Assembly: GCA_963402885.1 (NCBI GenBank)
Contig: OY727098.1
Span: 20,012,717-20,076,716 of the forward strand
From: Antedon bifida
Taxonomy: Eukaryota > Echinodermata > Crinoidea > Comatulida > Antedonidae
Direction: 5' to 3'
DNA length: 64,000 nt
Shown here: one piece after another, positions 1-12,744 of the stretch
Numbering within the stretch: the first letter of the stretch is position 1
Layout: each line of letters starts with the position of its first letter
Translations under genes and position numbers: made by a program
The notes under the pieces: generated by a model
Told to the model about the DNA's origin: nothing
Seen by the model: the letters and a program-made list of their open reading frames with translations, nothing else
Database searches by the model: none

Positions 1-2880
1 CGCCAGAACTTGCCACCCAGACAACTACCCCGCTAGGATAACTACAGTACCACCTTAGGGTAATTACCTCTACTGTAGGACAACTAACCCGCTAGAACAA
101 TTACCACCCAGACAACTACCCCGCTAGGATAACTACAGTACCACCTTACGGTAATTACCTCTACTATAGGACAACTAACCCGCTAGAACAATTACCACCC
201 AGACAACTACCCCGCTAGGATAACTACAGTACCACCTTACGGTAATTACTTCTACTATAGGACAACTAACCCGCTAGAACAATTACCACCCAGACAACTA
301 ACCCGCTAGGATACTACAGTACCACCTTAGGGTAATTACCTCTACTATAGGACAACTAACCCGCTAGAACAATTACCACCCAGACAACTACCCCGATAGG
401 ATAACTACAGTGCCACCTTACGGTAATTACCTCTACTATAGGACAACTAACCCACCAGAACAATTGCCACCCGGACAACTACCCCGCTAGGATAACTACA
501 GTACCACCTTAGGGTAATTACCTCTACTGTAGGACAACCAACCCGCCAGAACAATTACCACCCAGACAACTATCCCGCTAGGATAACTACAGTACCACCT
601 AGGGTAATTACCTCTACTGTAGGACAACTATCCCACCAGAACAATTACCACCCAGACAACTATCCCGCTAGGATAACTACAGTACCACCTTAGGGTAATT
701 ACCTCTACTGTAGGACAACTAACCCGCCAGAACAATTACCACCCAGACAACTACCCCGCTAGGATAACTACAGTACCACCTTAGGGTAATTACCTCTACT
801 GTAGGACAACTAACCCGCTAGAACAATTACCACCCAGACAACTACCCCGCTAGGATAACTACAGTACCACCTTAGGGTAATTACCTCTACTGTAGGACAA
901 CTAACCCGCCAGAACAATTACCACCCAGACAACTACCCCGCTAGGATAACTACAGTACCATCTAGGGTAATTACCTCTACTGTAGGACAACTAACCCGCC
1001 AGAACAATTACCACCCAGACAACTACCCCGCTAGGATAACTACAGTACCACCTTAGGGTAATTACCTCTACTGTAGGACAACTAACCCGCTAGAACAATT
1101 ACCACCCAGACAACTACCCCGCTAGGATAACTACAGTACCACCTTAGGGTAATTACCTCTACTGTAGGACAACTAACCCGCCAGAACAATTACCACCCAG
1201 ACAACTACCCCGCTAGGATAACTACAGTACCATCTAGGGTAATTACCTCTACTGTAGGACAACTAACCCGCCAGAACAATTACCACCCAGACAACTACCC
1301 CGCTAGGATAACTACAGTACCACCTTAGGGTAATTACCTCTACTGTAGGACAACTAACCCGCTAGAACAATTACCACCCAGACAACTACCCCGCTAGGAT
1401 AACTACAGTACCACCTTAGGGTAATCACCTCTACTGTAGGACAACTAACCCGCCAGAACAATTACCACCCAGACAACTATCCCGCTAGGATAACTACAGT
1501 ACCACCTTAGGGTAATTACCTCTACTGTAGGACAACTAACCCGCTAGAACAATTACCACCCAGACAACTATCCCGCCAGAACAATTACCACCCAGACAAC
1601 TACCCCGCTAGGATAACTACAGTACCACCTTAGGGTAATTACCTCTACTGTAGGACAACTAACCCGCCAGAACAATTACCACCCAGACAACTACCCCGCT
1701 AGGATAACTACAGTACCACCTTAGGGTAATTACCTCTACTGTAGGACAACTAACCCGCCAGAACAATTACCACCCAGACAACTACCCCGCTAGGATAACT
1801 ACAGTACCATCTAGGGTAATTACCTCTACTGTAGGACAACTAACCCGCCAGAACAATTACCACCCAGACAACTACCCCGCTAGGATAACTACAGTACCAT
1901 CTAGGGTAATTACCTCTACTGTAGGACAACTAACCCGCCAGAACAATTACCACCCAGACAACTACCCCGCTAGGATAACTACAGTACCACCTTAGGGTAA
2001 TTACCTCTACTGTAGGACAACTAACCCGCTAGAACAATTACCACCCAGACAACTACCCCGCTAGGATAACTACAGTACCACCTTAGGGTAATCACCTCTA
2101 CTGTAGGACAACTAACCCGCCAGAACAATTACCACCCAGACAACTATCCCGCTAGGATAACTACAGTACCACCTTAGGGTAATTACCTCTACTGTAGGAC
2201 AACTAACCCGCTAGAACAATTACCACCCAGACAACTATCCCGCCAGAACAATTACCACCCAGACAACTACCCCGCTAGGATAACTACAGTACCACCTTAG
2301 GGTAATTACCTCTACTGTAGGACAACTAACCCGCTAGAACAATTACCACCCAGACAACTACCCCGCTAGGATAACTACAGTACCACCTTAGGGTAATTAC
2401 CTCTACTGTAGGACAACTAACCCGCCAGAACAATTACCACCCAGACAACTATCCCGCTAGGATAACTACAGTACCACCTTAGGGTAATTACCTCTACTGT
2501 AGGACAACTAACCCGCCAGAACAATTACCACCCAGACAACTACCCCGCTAGGATAACTACAGTACCACCTTAGGGTAATTACCTCTACTGTAGGACAACT
2601 AACCCACCAGAACAATTGCCACCCAGACAACTACCCCGCTAGGATAACTACAGTACCACCTTAGGGTAATTACCTCTACTGTAGGACAACTAACCCACCA
2701 GAACAATTGCCACCCAGACAACTACCCCGCTAGGATAACTACAGTACCACCTTAGGGTAATTACCTCTACTGTAGGACAACTAACCCGCCAGAACAATTA
2801 CCACCCAGACAACTACCCCGCTAGGATAACTACAGTACCACCTAGGGTAATTACCTCTACTGTAGGACAACTACCCCCTT
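1..2880. repeat. 91-bp satellite array (truncated by window edge)
   Basis: Head-to-tail repeat with a 91-bp period (for example gacaactacc at 20 and 111), about 31 copies, with the left end outside the window. Each unit divides into five degenerate subrepeats of 16, 22, 20, 17 and 16 bp, each starting with a variant of AGRRYAAYTA: agacaactac, aggataacta, agggtaatta, aggacaacta, agaacaatta. Most units differ by a few substitutions or a 1-bp deletion (accatctaggg for accaccttaggg). Near 1561 and 2228 an extra pair of subrepeats (about 32 bp) is inserted in register. The array decays after 2870 into single subrepeats. No coding potential is seen. Confidence 0.97.
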
Positions 2881-2904
2881 AAAATAACTACTCCCTAAGA
2901 CAAA

Positions 2905-3940
2905 TAAAAGGCTAGAAATTTTCTAATTTTTGGAAGGGAAAGAATCCCTGTACTTTTTGTCAACAAAATAAACACTTTTCTAAATCAATAATTATGTGTC
3001 ATAATGTTGCTGTATACAGTATGTGTATATATGCAAAATATAGTATCATTTTATTGACGTATAGTAACCACTTATGTCAAAGAATAAAAGGCTATAAATG
3101 TGCCAATTTTTGGAAAGAGTCCCTGTACTATAGTACAGGGATTTTGTCAAAAAAGGCTAAAAATATACACTTTTCTGAATTCAATAATCATGCCATAATT
3201 TTGCTGTATGTGTGTATAAATTGCATTAGTATCGTCTTAATGACGTATAGTAACCAGTTATGTCAAAGAATAAAAGGCTAGAAAAGAATGTGCCAATTTT
3301 TTTAAAGAATCCCTGTACAGGGATTTTGTCAAAAGAGGGCCAACAATTTTCAGTTCTAAATTCAATAATTATGCCATAATTTTGCTGCATTAGTATCATC
3401 TTAATGACGTATAGTAACCAGTTACGTCAAATAAAAGGCTATATATGTGCCAATTTTTGGAAAGAATCCCTGTACTATAGTACAGGGATTTTGTCAAAAA
3501 AGGCTAAAAATATACACTTTTCTGAATTCAATAATCATGCCATAATTTTACTGTATGTGTGTATACATTGCATTAGTATCGTCTTATTGACGTATAGTAA
3601 CTAGTTATGTCAAAGAAAGGCTAGAAATGTGCCAATTTTTGGAAAGAGTCCCTGTACTATACTACAGGGATTTTAAAAAAAAAGGATAAAACATTTTCAC
3701 TTTTCTAAATTCAATAAATATGCCATAATTTTGCTGTATGTGTGTATACATTGCACTAGTATCATCTTATTGATGTATAGTAACCAGTTATGTCAAAGAA
3801 CAAAAGGCCAATTTTTGGAAAGAATCCCTGTACTATTATAGTACAGGGATTTTGTTAAAAAAGGGCTAAGAATATACACTTTTCTAAATTCAATAATTAT
3901 ACCATAATGTTTCTGTATATGTGTATACATTGCATAAATC
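2905..3940. repeat. ~183-bp tandem repeat, 5-6 copies, palindromic core
   Basis: The marker atagtaa recurs at 3061, 3247, 3411, 3594 and 3777, giving spacings of 186, 164, 183 and 183 bp. Most copies contain the perfect 20-bp palindrome CCCTGTACTATAGTACAGGG (3121-3140, 3468-3487) or a variant of it (about 3650, about 3826). The flanks read ggctagaaatgtgccaattt on one side and gattttgtcaaaaaaggcta on the other. The array starts where the 91-bp satellite decays. Short open frames inside it are repeat translations, not genes. Confidence 0.9.
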
Positions 3941-5022
3941 CTAAATCAAGTTTGACTTTCCCCTGTGATTCTAACAACGAATTATTTGTAATCTTTCCAC
4001 TGAATAAGCTTGTATAACCCGAAAAAAAAAAAAAACAATAATGGAAGAGAATAGCACTAGTTTGAATCAGAAACATACCTTTTACTTTCCAAATCCAATT
4101 GGAATTTTTAAATAATGGTTTGGATTTAGTACAAATATATTTTGTAATAATTGTATAACAATGAGGTATTGTATGCATATCCTATTCTATACGAAATACA
4201 ATTACCCGTGCACAACTAATTTCAGGTACAATATTTTAATATTTTAAAAGTATCATTCATTTTCATGAACACCCTTTTTAAATCTAGTTGCCTCTATAAT
4301 ACCAATAAAAAGCCCTTATTTACGAGAGTTTGTATCATAAACAAGATTAATACCAGCAAATTTCAAAAGTTTCATACTAAAAATTGTTTTTGTGCTGCTT
4401 GAGCAACGAATTTATAGTTGAAAATTGAATACACCTTTTTTTACCAACAAGATTATTTCATGTTTTACTCTGGAACTAGAGTTTATACCTTTGATATTTC
4501 AATTACACATACATAGTTTATGCAGAGCTGCAGTAGACCACACAGTAAAGTGGTCTTTGATGGAGTATCTTATACAGAGAAAAACCTATAGCCTACAGTA
4601 GGGATTTGTTCCATGCTATAACAAAGCCTAGTGATTTTTTTAAATATTGGATTTTTCGAGTACCTTGGCCAAATATACTGTAAGGTCTGGCTTAACATCT
4701 GAACATACATCATCATACAAACAAAAACGAACGCTATTTAATGTTATTACTCATTTATTAAACATTGTACAAATATACAAGCATTAAATACAAAGAAAAT
4801 TCACATATATTTACAAGTCAAAACTTCATTCACATAATACATTTAACCAGAAGTATATTTATTAATAGGGAGTTTTCAAATTGCAAGGACTGATGAACTA
4901 GGTCATGTTTTTTTCAATTCACTGTGCGCATACATGCTTCCTCCCTCCACCCTCCACACATTTGCTTCCTAGGTCCAGGTGACAACTGACCGATGACGCA
5001 TAGATTGACACAGCTTGTTCTA
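3941..5022. other. AT-rich intergenic stretch
   Basis: I see no gene, RNA or strong repeat here. It lies between the 183-bp array and the 3' side of the small secreted-protein gene on the minus strand, so it may include that gene's downstream flank. Confidence 0.5.
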
Positions 5023-5136
5023 AAGCTCTGTCTACACTATCAAACTAGTATCAAAAAAAGTTTGATGTGCCCAAATATGGTGATATGACATCATCATGTC
5101 CATATATGGGCAAATTTGATAGTTTAGAGAGATCTT
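5023..5136. mobile_element. MITE family A, copy 1
   Basis: The left terminus starts AAGCTCTGTCTACACTATC and a degraded inverted copy ends at gatctt. The interior carries the family core (gtgcccaaatatgg, gacatcatcatgtccatata), which is itself nearly palindromic. The left flank is TA. The same element recurs at 24973, 32286, 45530, 46861 and 61905. It is non-coding and lies just past the stop codon of the secreted-protein gene. Confidence 0.8.
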
Positions 5137-5230
5137 TAGGTTGTTGGTCGTCGAGAATCAGAAGCACCCTATCAGTATTGCACATTCGTCGATGTGAATC
5201 AATTCATTGTTTCTGTATCATTGATGAGGG

Positions 5231-5320
5231 TCATAATCCAGACCTGGCAATTGTAAAATATTTCTTCTGCCAGCAACCCTTAAACGATGTTACACGTACA
5301 TCAACTTCTCCTTCTTCTAG
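5231..5320 (-). CDS. Secreted protein exon 3 (C-terminus, stop)
   Basis: It has 29 codons plus TGA after a T-rich acceptor (tgttttttttag). It reads LEEGEVDVRVTSFKGCWQKK and a short tail. It is separated from exon 2 by a 3.6-kb intron. Confidence 0.8.
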   Translation of the reverse strand, partial: LEEGEVDVRVTSFKGCWQKKYFTIARSGL

Positions 5321-8300
5321 CTAAAAAAAAACAATATGATTTTTAGAGAGGTATAACACATTTACAGAACTTTCACTGCTGGTCTCTAGTTTGAGGACAC
5401 TTCAGAAAAAATGTGGTTCTGTTAAACTCTACAAACCCACCTGATTACAGGCTTGAACATTTCACTTTTTAAAAATAAATTGTGTTTATTGTCAAAAGGT
5501 TGACATTAGACAGTAGTTTGCAACTACCCAACCCTTATCACCATCTTGAAAAACAACAAGATGCTGGTATAATAAAGTATTATGCTTATGGCAGTGTTTT
5601 TATGATGTTAATGGAGCCGAGACAAAATAATAAAAGTGTGTGTATGGGTTAAATATAATGTAGTGCTAATAGACCCTTGTTCACACAGGATATTTTTCAA
5701 ATGTTTAGTCAGAGAGTGATTTTTTAGGGCATCTAAACCATACGGGCAAAACAGCGACAATCGGTGGCGGCAAATTTAATTAAATTAAATTATGAATTCA
5801 TGGTCAAACACAGTAAAATATTACACAAACCAGTAGTGGTGTTAGTAGTCTATGAGTTCTAGCTTACCTGTATAATAAACCGACAATTTTTGTTTATTCA
5901 AAGTTAAAATTCACATAAAAATATAAAAATGTAAAATACAAACAAAACACATAATTTAAAATACAGATAAAATACATAGTTTAAAATACAAAATACAAGC
6001 AAGATTGGTGTGTGAAGAGAGTATAGCATAAAATGATCAATGTTTCCAAGTTTCATTGAATTGCCTCATTGCAGTAGGGAGAAACGAGTTTCTCATTCTA
6101 TTGGTTTTCCATCTTTGGTACACTAAACTAAAGAGAGGGTGATAATTATCCGACATAATTTAAATTTTTTAATTATCTTTAGTTCCTATTATTTTGTAAG
6201 CTGTTTGTTTGTGTTGCGAAACTTATCTTCAGTCTCGATTAATAGACATCATGAATATTAATTGAGAAGCTCATACTGTAATTTGGAGATAAATTGCGGT
6301 ACAATAAGTTCACCACTATCAAGTTTGTTAATGCACAATTTATCTTTTAATCACATTAAAATCTTTCAATACAAACTACACTTAACAAGTAGCCTGCATT
6401 TTTTTGGTACTGGTAAATTCAAATTTGGATGTATACCAGATCATGTCAATTTGCTGTGTTTATTTAATCCAAATAATGCCATTAGATAATCCTACAGTAC
6501 CTACTGAAAACTAATACTATTCAGTTCAATCCAAGTCCATGTCCAGTGAAAATCACTCTAAGCTATCTTCTGCTCTATTGAAATATATTAGCAATTACAA
6601 GGTACCTGGGGAAAATGTTAGCTAGGATTAAGAAGGAACAAATCATAAATTAAAGATTGTGCTATATTTCAAATAATATAAAATTAATATAAACAACTGA
6701 ATTAATAGTCACTGCAAATTTTACTAAAGTGTAGTAAAGTTTTATGCAAAGTACCAATATAAATAAAGTCGAATTCGCGTAAGTCGAAAAATTGTGAAAG
6801 TCAAATTTTTATGAAAGTCCCAATTCTTTCCTATATATTACTGTGTAATTTTAATTTGTAAGTCAAATTTTTCCAAGTTAAAATTTGTATAAGTCGACGT
6901 CTCAGATAAAGGAGGCTTAGCATGTATTAGGCCTAGCTAGCTAAGCAACAAATTCAATTCAAGAAGGCTCATCGTGTAGGCCGTGATATCGACGCGATAT
7001 GTATTCGCAAAATATGCCTAAGCCTAGAGTCTAGCCGTAGCGAGGCTAGTGAGTGAACCTAGGCCTAGCATTTTTTTTACAAAAGTTTTTCTGTAAGTCG
7101 AAGTCTGCATAACTCAAACTTTGATATCAGTCCCATTAGATTCGAATTAGGCAGAGTCAACTGTACCTCTACCAATGTATTTTATAGATGAATCTTCAAC
7201 TATGTTCTTTAAATAATGAAAGTGAATGTCATTTGCAAATGGTTTGTTTTACTTGCTGTAGAACAATTACTATGAAACACATGTCAACATTTAATATTAC
7301 GATCCCCTGATGTGGCAAAAATAGAACTCCTATAATAATTAAGGTGACATGAATTATGCAAATACAGTAATCAATTATGTTAATATGATTCATGGACTGA
7401 AATATTAAAATTATCTTAAGAAAAAGATTCTAAAATAGACTATGATATAAAATATGAATTATGCTAATGAATACATTATGAACACAAGTATGCTAATGAG
7501 TACATTATGATGAGAAGGCAACATGGTTTATGCTAATTTTTGATGTAATTTAACAACAATGTGTAGATGACTATGATTATAAATTTTTTCAATGTAATGT
7601 GTGAATCACAATAAATGTTATGTTAATGTGATATAGATTATGCAATATAATTATAATAATTCCATGAATTTATTCTAATTCAAACTTAATTTTAATAATG
7701 CAACTGATTAACATACTGTGTGTAACTCATTAAACATAGCCTACTAAAAACACTATTATTTTAGGAATACCAGACAGTAGAAAGTATAAATTAAAAGAAA
7801 TTATTTTAAAATTATATTTTTCAATGTCATAAAAATATATTACAGTGATATTATACCTAGAAAGCTTAAAAAATAAATCTCAAATGTCTGTTATATTATA
7901 TTAAAGCAATACGATGAAAGCAGAGAATATGTTGAATTATGCAGCTTTTTCAATGCCATCCCACACAATTAACCAATGTCGTCAATACATTATCATAGCT
8001 GAAATAAAAATGCAGAGGGCAGCACACAGAAAATAAAGAATATTCATAAGAGATTCAATAGCAAAAAGTCTGATATAGTAATGTATACAAATAATGAATG
8101 TTTGTGAGTGGAATTAGATGAGAGATGAATTGTTATATTATGTGAAAACAAACACTCATCTTTCACAGAATTCATTATTTGTTTATTAAATAACTTATTA
8201 ATAACTTCCTTTTAATCAAATGCTAGGCCAAGGCCCATTCGAAAAGGGACCGATCAAAGTTTTCACATGTAGAATTATAGACGGCGCGAATCGGGTCATA

Positions 8301-9929
8301 AGCATTTGGAAGTTGGAGACAATCGTCCTCCTAGTTAAGAGTCGATTTATGAATGTAGATAGCTTCTTTGACACACACAAAACCCCCTCCCCCTCCAAAC
8401 AAACCAAACCAATGTTCTTGTGATATATAATACTTCAGATGAAGTGGAGCTTGGACAGTACTGTGTATGTTCTAAAAGCCTATGTTCTTTGCTTTGGCCT
8501 GTGGTGGTAGACAGGGTAACATGTCAAATTATGTCCTTTTCTATCAATTTTTCATCTGGTGCCAACTTGTAGTTGGCATAAGGTTGTGGATTAAAATAAC
8601 CTTTAAGGCCCATTTTGATTTTTAAATTGGTTACCATGTCATAAATATTAAATCTGATTATTTTGATTTTTATTTGAATATTATTTTTATTTAGTGTAAT
8701 TATGCATTATTTGAATATTATTTTTATTTAGTGTAATTATGCATTATTATTATTACTACAATGTGATTGTTTGCAGAAAACTATGAGGCCATACCCTGCG
8801 GGCACCATGCTTCTAAAGGCAAAGTTTTAATTAATACACTGTATGAGTTATTCTTGGTGTGAACATGTTCATCTGTGCTGCTGTGTAAGTTTAACAATAA
8901 GAAAATAAACCAAAACTAACATACAGCGTTAATACCATTGCCAAAGAGCTTACCAAATCATTGCCATAAAGTTCATGAAAGCAATCCAATGCCATACATT
9001 GACGAGCACACATTGTCTTCTCAACACCAGCTAATTGCAAACATTTGTTACTCCTTTCACAATTTGATAATTCATTCTTGTATCTTTTCTCCTAGGTAGA
9101 ATATAAAATAAAATATTTAATAATAAAGAAATAATTCATTTTGTAATGTAATGCGACATTTATATAGCGCTATTTCATGAAGATCAGAGCGCTGTGGACT
9201 TAGATGTTACACCTTTTAAACAACATTCTTCTCCCCTAAGGGTCATCGGCAGCCAACTACGGCGCCATTACGTCTGTCCACGACAGTGTGTGTGTGAACT
9301 AGTACACCGGGGTAACCCCCTACTCGGTTCGAAAGATGTACTAGGTTCTTATATAGGTTCAATATGCATACACTGAACCGGTTTATAGTCCTTATCCAAG
9401 AAGACTTGTTCTACCACCAGAACCATGGAGTGAGTGAGCCTCGAACCCTTGCCGATGTTATGGCTATGGATCACGGTTTCACTGTCTTAACTGCTCGGCC
9501 ACTCACTCATTTTGTTCCTAATATTATGGAAAATAAATTTTTCTTTTTTTTGCTGATCCAATAGATTGAAATACTATAAAATAAAAAAGGTATGCAGTGA
9601 GGAAGGTTTAGTTCTACCCTTTCAGGCAGTTTTTTATTCAGCTTTTGCTGATTTTAATTGTACTTCATTGAGATCCTATTACCAGCCTATTAAGTATTAC
9701 TAATAATACATAGGGTAACTAAAAATTAAAATGGTCAGTCCCGATGGGCAAATCCAAAAACAAGATAACAAAATGTGTATTCTGTTTGATAACTTACTAT
9801 TTTTGGCTTCTTCTTATAATGATATCTCTGGTAGATGTACTGTTTTCTGGCAGCACATCCAAAATTATCAAGTAGATCAAGGTACATGACAACCAAACAA
9901 AGTACACCAATTCTTAAACTATTATGCAT
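5231..9929 (-). CDS. Small secreted cysteine-containing protein, three exons (gene span)
   Basis: Joined minus-strand exons 9929-9798, 9091-8954 and 5320-5231 give an unbroken 119-residue protein. Both junctions are phase 0 with good signals (gtaagt/cctag, gtaagc/tttag). Residues 1-26 form a hydrophobic signal peptide (MHNSLRIGVLCLVVMYLDLL, then DNFGCA). A basic stretch follows (YHYKKKPK), then a cysteine module with spacing C-x5-C-x10-C-x3-C-x4-C ending FHELYGNDL, then LEEGEVDVRVTSFKGC and a short tail. The LEEGE..DVR..SFKGC ending resembles a conserved uncharacterised eukaryotic secreted family as I remember it; I cannot name it. An in-frame upstream ATG at 9956 would add nine residues. The ttttatag before 9929 could instead be a splice acceptor from a 5'UTR exon. 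Likely fate is the secretory pathway; function unknown. Confidence 0.78.
6915..7070. repeat. TAGGCCTA/CTAG-rich island
   Basis: Dense TAGGCCTA, CTAGCTAG and GCCTAG words in AT-rich surroundings. Similar islands lie at 10430-10660, 20625-20730 and 22120-22460. They are low-complexity palindromic sequence of unknown role. Confidence 0.6.
7356..7537 (+). promoter_or_regulatory. Cluster of octamer-like ATGC(A/T)AAT sites
   Basis: ATGCAAAT at 7356-7363 and ATGCTAAT at 7461-7468, 7490-7497 and 7530-7537, all in one orientation within 182 bp. ATGCAAAT is the POU-family octamer. The setting is an AT-rich intron, so chance or a decayed repeat is possible. Confidence 0.3.
8954..9091 (-). CDS. Secreted protein exon 2 (cysteine module)
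   Basis: It has 46 codons between acceptor ctacctag and donor gtaagctc, beginning EKRYKNELSNCERSNKC and ending LYGNDL. Five cysteines are present. Length is a multiple of three and phase is 0 on both sides. Confidence 0.8.
9141..9512 (-). mobile_element. tRNA-derived SINE, full length
   Basis: Read on the minus strand, the head has a tRNA Leu/Ser-like A box (GTGGCCGAGCAGTTAAG) and B box (GGTTCGAGGC, near 9438-9448). The body includes ggtagaacaagtcttcttgg and tagggggttaccccggtgta. The 3' end reads gcgctatataaatgtcgcat. It lies in intron 1 of the secreted-protein gene (exon 2 ends at 9091, exon 1 starts at 9798). A truncated plus-strand copy lies near 20897. Confidence 0.8.
9798..9929 (-). CDS. 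Secreted protein exon 1 (signal peptide)
   Basis: It has 44 codons from ATG at 9929-9927, ending PKI before the donor gtaagtt. It encodes the hydrophobic leader and the basic juxta-leader segment. An alternative in-frame ATG lies at 9956-9954. Confidence 0.75.
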
Positions 9930-11640
9930 TCTATAAAACAAATATGAAAGCAACATTTGAAAAAGCTATCCACATCGTAGTAAATGTGAATGAATTGGAA
10001 AAACGCCATAGATTACAATACAATTATACAAAGTAAAAAATTAGTATAAAATAATAATAAAAGTATAAAGCATTTTGAATTATTTCACACAAGACACACA
10101 CAAGGCTTTGCCATGGTTTTGGAAGAAAATTCTAGGAGCCACTAAATTAAAATGTGTTTTGACACAACATTTTCTGCTTTCTGATTGGCTGTTGGATACA
10201 AAATGTAAATTCGCAGTGGCTATATCTATACACCACCTAGTTAGACGGTACATATAGATATGTTATCCACACGCTAATTAATACTGATACTGTATATGTC
10301 TTTTCTAGGCCCCTTATTGTCTAGATCTGGCCTGAGACCTGAACAAATTATTATTTAATTATTAAATATTATATTTATTCAATACCTGTAGAATTCTTTA
10401 TGACCTGCCACTGACGATGTCTGGTACATCATTAAGGGGCCTAGGCCTACCCTACTACTAGAGGCCAAGTTAGTTTTCTCTTGTCTACAGAACAGTAGGT
10501 ACAGTACTGTAACTGTAGGCCCCTTAATATAGGCATGGGCCTAGTAGCTAGCCTAGGCCGCCTCTAGGCTAGAGTCTAGGGCCTAGGCTAGCCTAGCTAG
10601 GTTGAGTCTAGCCTAGCCTAGTAGGCCTAAGGCTAGCCTAGGCCAGATAGGCCTAGCCATATTATAATTTAATTAAATAAAACATGGATTCCATTAAACA
10701 TTTTAATTTTGTAAACATATCAGACAGGCACCTGATCCTAAAATACAACTTATAGTTCAGAGAAGAATTACCTGAATCCTATTAACCTTTACTGTAGGCC
10801 TAGCTAGAGCTTCGTTCATATTAAACATAACAAAGATCCATACATGTGGCTGTCTGTACTGTGTGTATAGTCCTGTGGTGGTGTAGTCTGCATGCTGCTG
10901 CTGCCCTCATGATCAGATGTACAGCAGTGTGTGACGTGTATTCCTCCTCTCCTTCCCCTTCCCCACCAAATAAAAATCGCTTATGAAAGGTAATCGCCGC
11001 CAAAAATTTCAAAAATACAATTTATTCGTGGTACTGTAATATATAACATACGGGCAGACATGTATTACAGAAAAAAGTATGTTGTTCTGCTTCTTTGTTT
11101 TAATATAGATAATAAATGTGACATGTCACAAAGTCAGTAAGGAATGCCTCAAAAAAGGGCTTCTTTTCAAGGTTGTATGGTTTTCGGTGGAAAAAAAGAT
11201 ACTGAAATGTATCCGACAATAAATACCCTAGCCGTGTCAATTGCCTTCCTTCAAAGAGTGGGGGAAGTGCATGGATCTCCGCCTCCATCCTGTATATCAA
11301 CCATGGACAAAATGTATAATTTTATCCATGTATCCACTTTGGATTCCATCAGCAAAATACACAAGGAAATCTCTATCCTGCACATAACCACATTGATTCC
11401 TGAAAACTTGTATAAAGTTAGTCATTGGGCTCCGCTATCCTTAATCTTTGGAAGTTGTGCCCGACAAGAATATAATACTGTAGTAGTGTGTCAGAAGAAG
11501 CTTGCTGCAAGCCGAGACTGATGAATATTCTTGATCAACCAGTGTCACAGTCATGCCTGTGTTGTTAACATAAGACAGCATTAAAAACATCTAGCAAAGG
11601 AATGCTGAACCGAAATTATGATATAAATTATAACACAATA
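9930..11640. other. Intergenic stretch with CTAG-rich island
   Basis: It runs upstream of the secreted-protein gene to the edge of the 14-3-3 duplication. At 10430-10660 it has a very dense GGCCTAG/CTAGCC island. A 125-codon open frame (11144-11521, plus) has no recognisable domain and is not called as a gene. The minus-strand gene's promoter should lie near 9960-10300, but I recognise no motif. Confidence 0.5.
10430..10660. repeat. TAGGCCTA/CTAG-rich island
   Basis: More than a dozen overlapping CTAG and GGCC words (gcctaggctagcctagctag and similar) in about 230 bp, unlike the AT-rich sequence on both sides. Confidence 0.65.
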
Positions 11641-12744
11641 TATTATAGTCAGATTGTCCATCGAGACCCAACTTTGTACAACATAACAAACTTTAAAAAT
11701 CACAAATAATTAATCACAAACATTTTCAATCGGATTTATTTTAAGCATGTTTTAACTTTTGTTGACAATGCATAATGAAATTGAGTGATTTTTTAACAGT
11801 AATATTAGTAAACTAACGACATACCATCTAATAATATTATATTTGAAAAACAGCAAACTATTCATACTGTGATGTGCATATATTGGTGATACATTTATAC
11901 ATCCAAAGCAAATTACAATCTGTATGAATGTGTCAATGGCGTAGAGGAAAGGAGGAATGCAAGGGGAAGAGAAAGTTGATAATAATCAAAAGTTGGTAGT
12001 ACATAACTCCACTTTCTTCTCTTTCCTCCTCCACAAGCTGAAACCACTCTACAACCAAGATAAATGGACTGTATGTAATATACAGTACTGTTAGGAAATT
12101 ACACATGATTATATGCACTAATTGCATTGCTAAAACTAAACTACAATATTTATACAAATCTTATATGGCGATTCTATTTTCACATTTTACATGGCAAATG
12201 CTCAGGCAAAAATTGAATACTTTTTAATGGATCAAAGAACAAGTCTGGCTACTAAACTACTGACATTGAAAATACTTGACAATAATATACTAATCGTGAT
12301 CTACAGGGGGTAACATTTATACATATACAGTACAAGTAAATTTCATTGGTATAAAATATGTGGTAATTTTATATACCCATACTTATCAGTTTTAAAGCAA
12401 TTTCTTTACTCACAAAACAGTAGGTATTATTAAACGATGTTTAAAAAAAATTTTTTTTTGGACAGTCACCGATACCCCTGTAACCTGAAGATCCGTAAAA
12501 CCATCTACAGTATGAGTTAAAAAATATTTTAATAAAAGTTTAGTAAAATTTATGTTATACTAAGAGTAAATATTCCTCGTCCTGAAAATACTGTTTCTAA
12601 CCATATTGACTAATTTCCTATTTTATAATGAGGGGCAGTTTCTGACGTATATATTAAAGGAAAATAAAAATGGAAAAACATTGAGGTTATAATAGTGCTT
12701 CTAAATCATGGTGTCTTAAACTACTTTAGTATGGAATATTTTCT

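Larger units (their letters stand above)
5321..8953 (-). other. Intron 2 of the secreted-protein gene
   Basis: AT-rich intron of about 3.6 kb. It holds a diffuse AAATACA-rich tract (5922-6000), a TAGGCCTA/CTAG-rich island (6915-7070) and a cluster of octamer-like sites (7356-7537). I see no coding sequence. Confidence 0.6.

Noticed and set aside
1-2880. CRISPR-like regular repeat
   Set aside because: The units are contiguous with no unique spacers, and the genome is animal. It is a satellite.
9430-9512. tRNA gene
   Set aside because: The A and B boxes are present but the cloverleaf is degraded and the sequence continues into a SINE body.
11144-11521. 125-codon plus-strand frame
   Set aside because: No domain, no homology recognised and no supporting signals; chance is likely.
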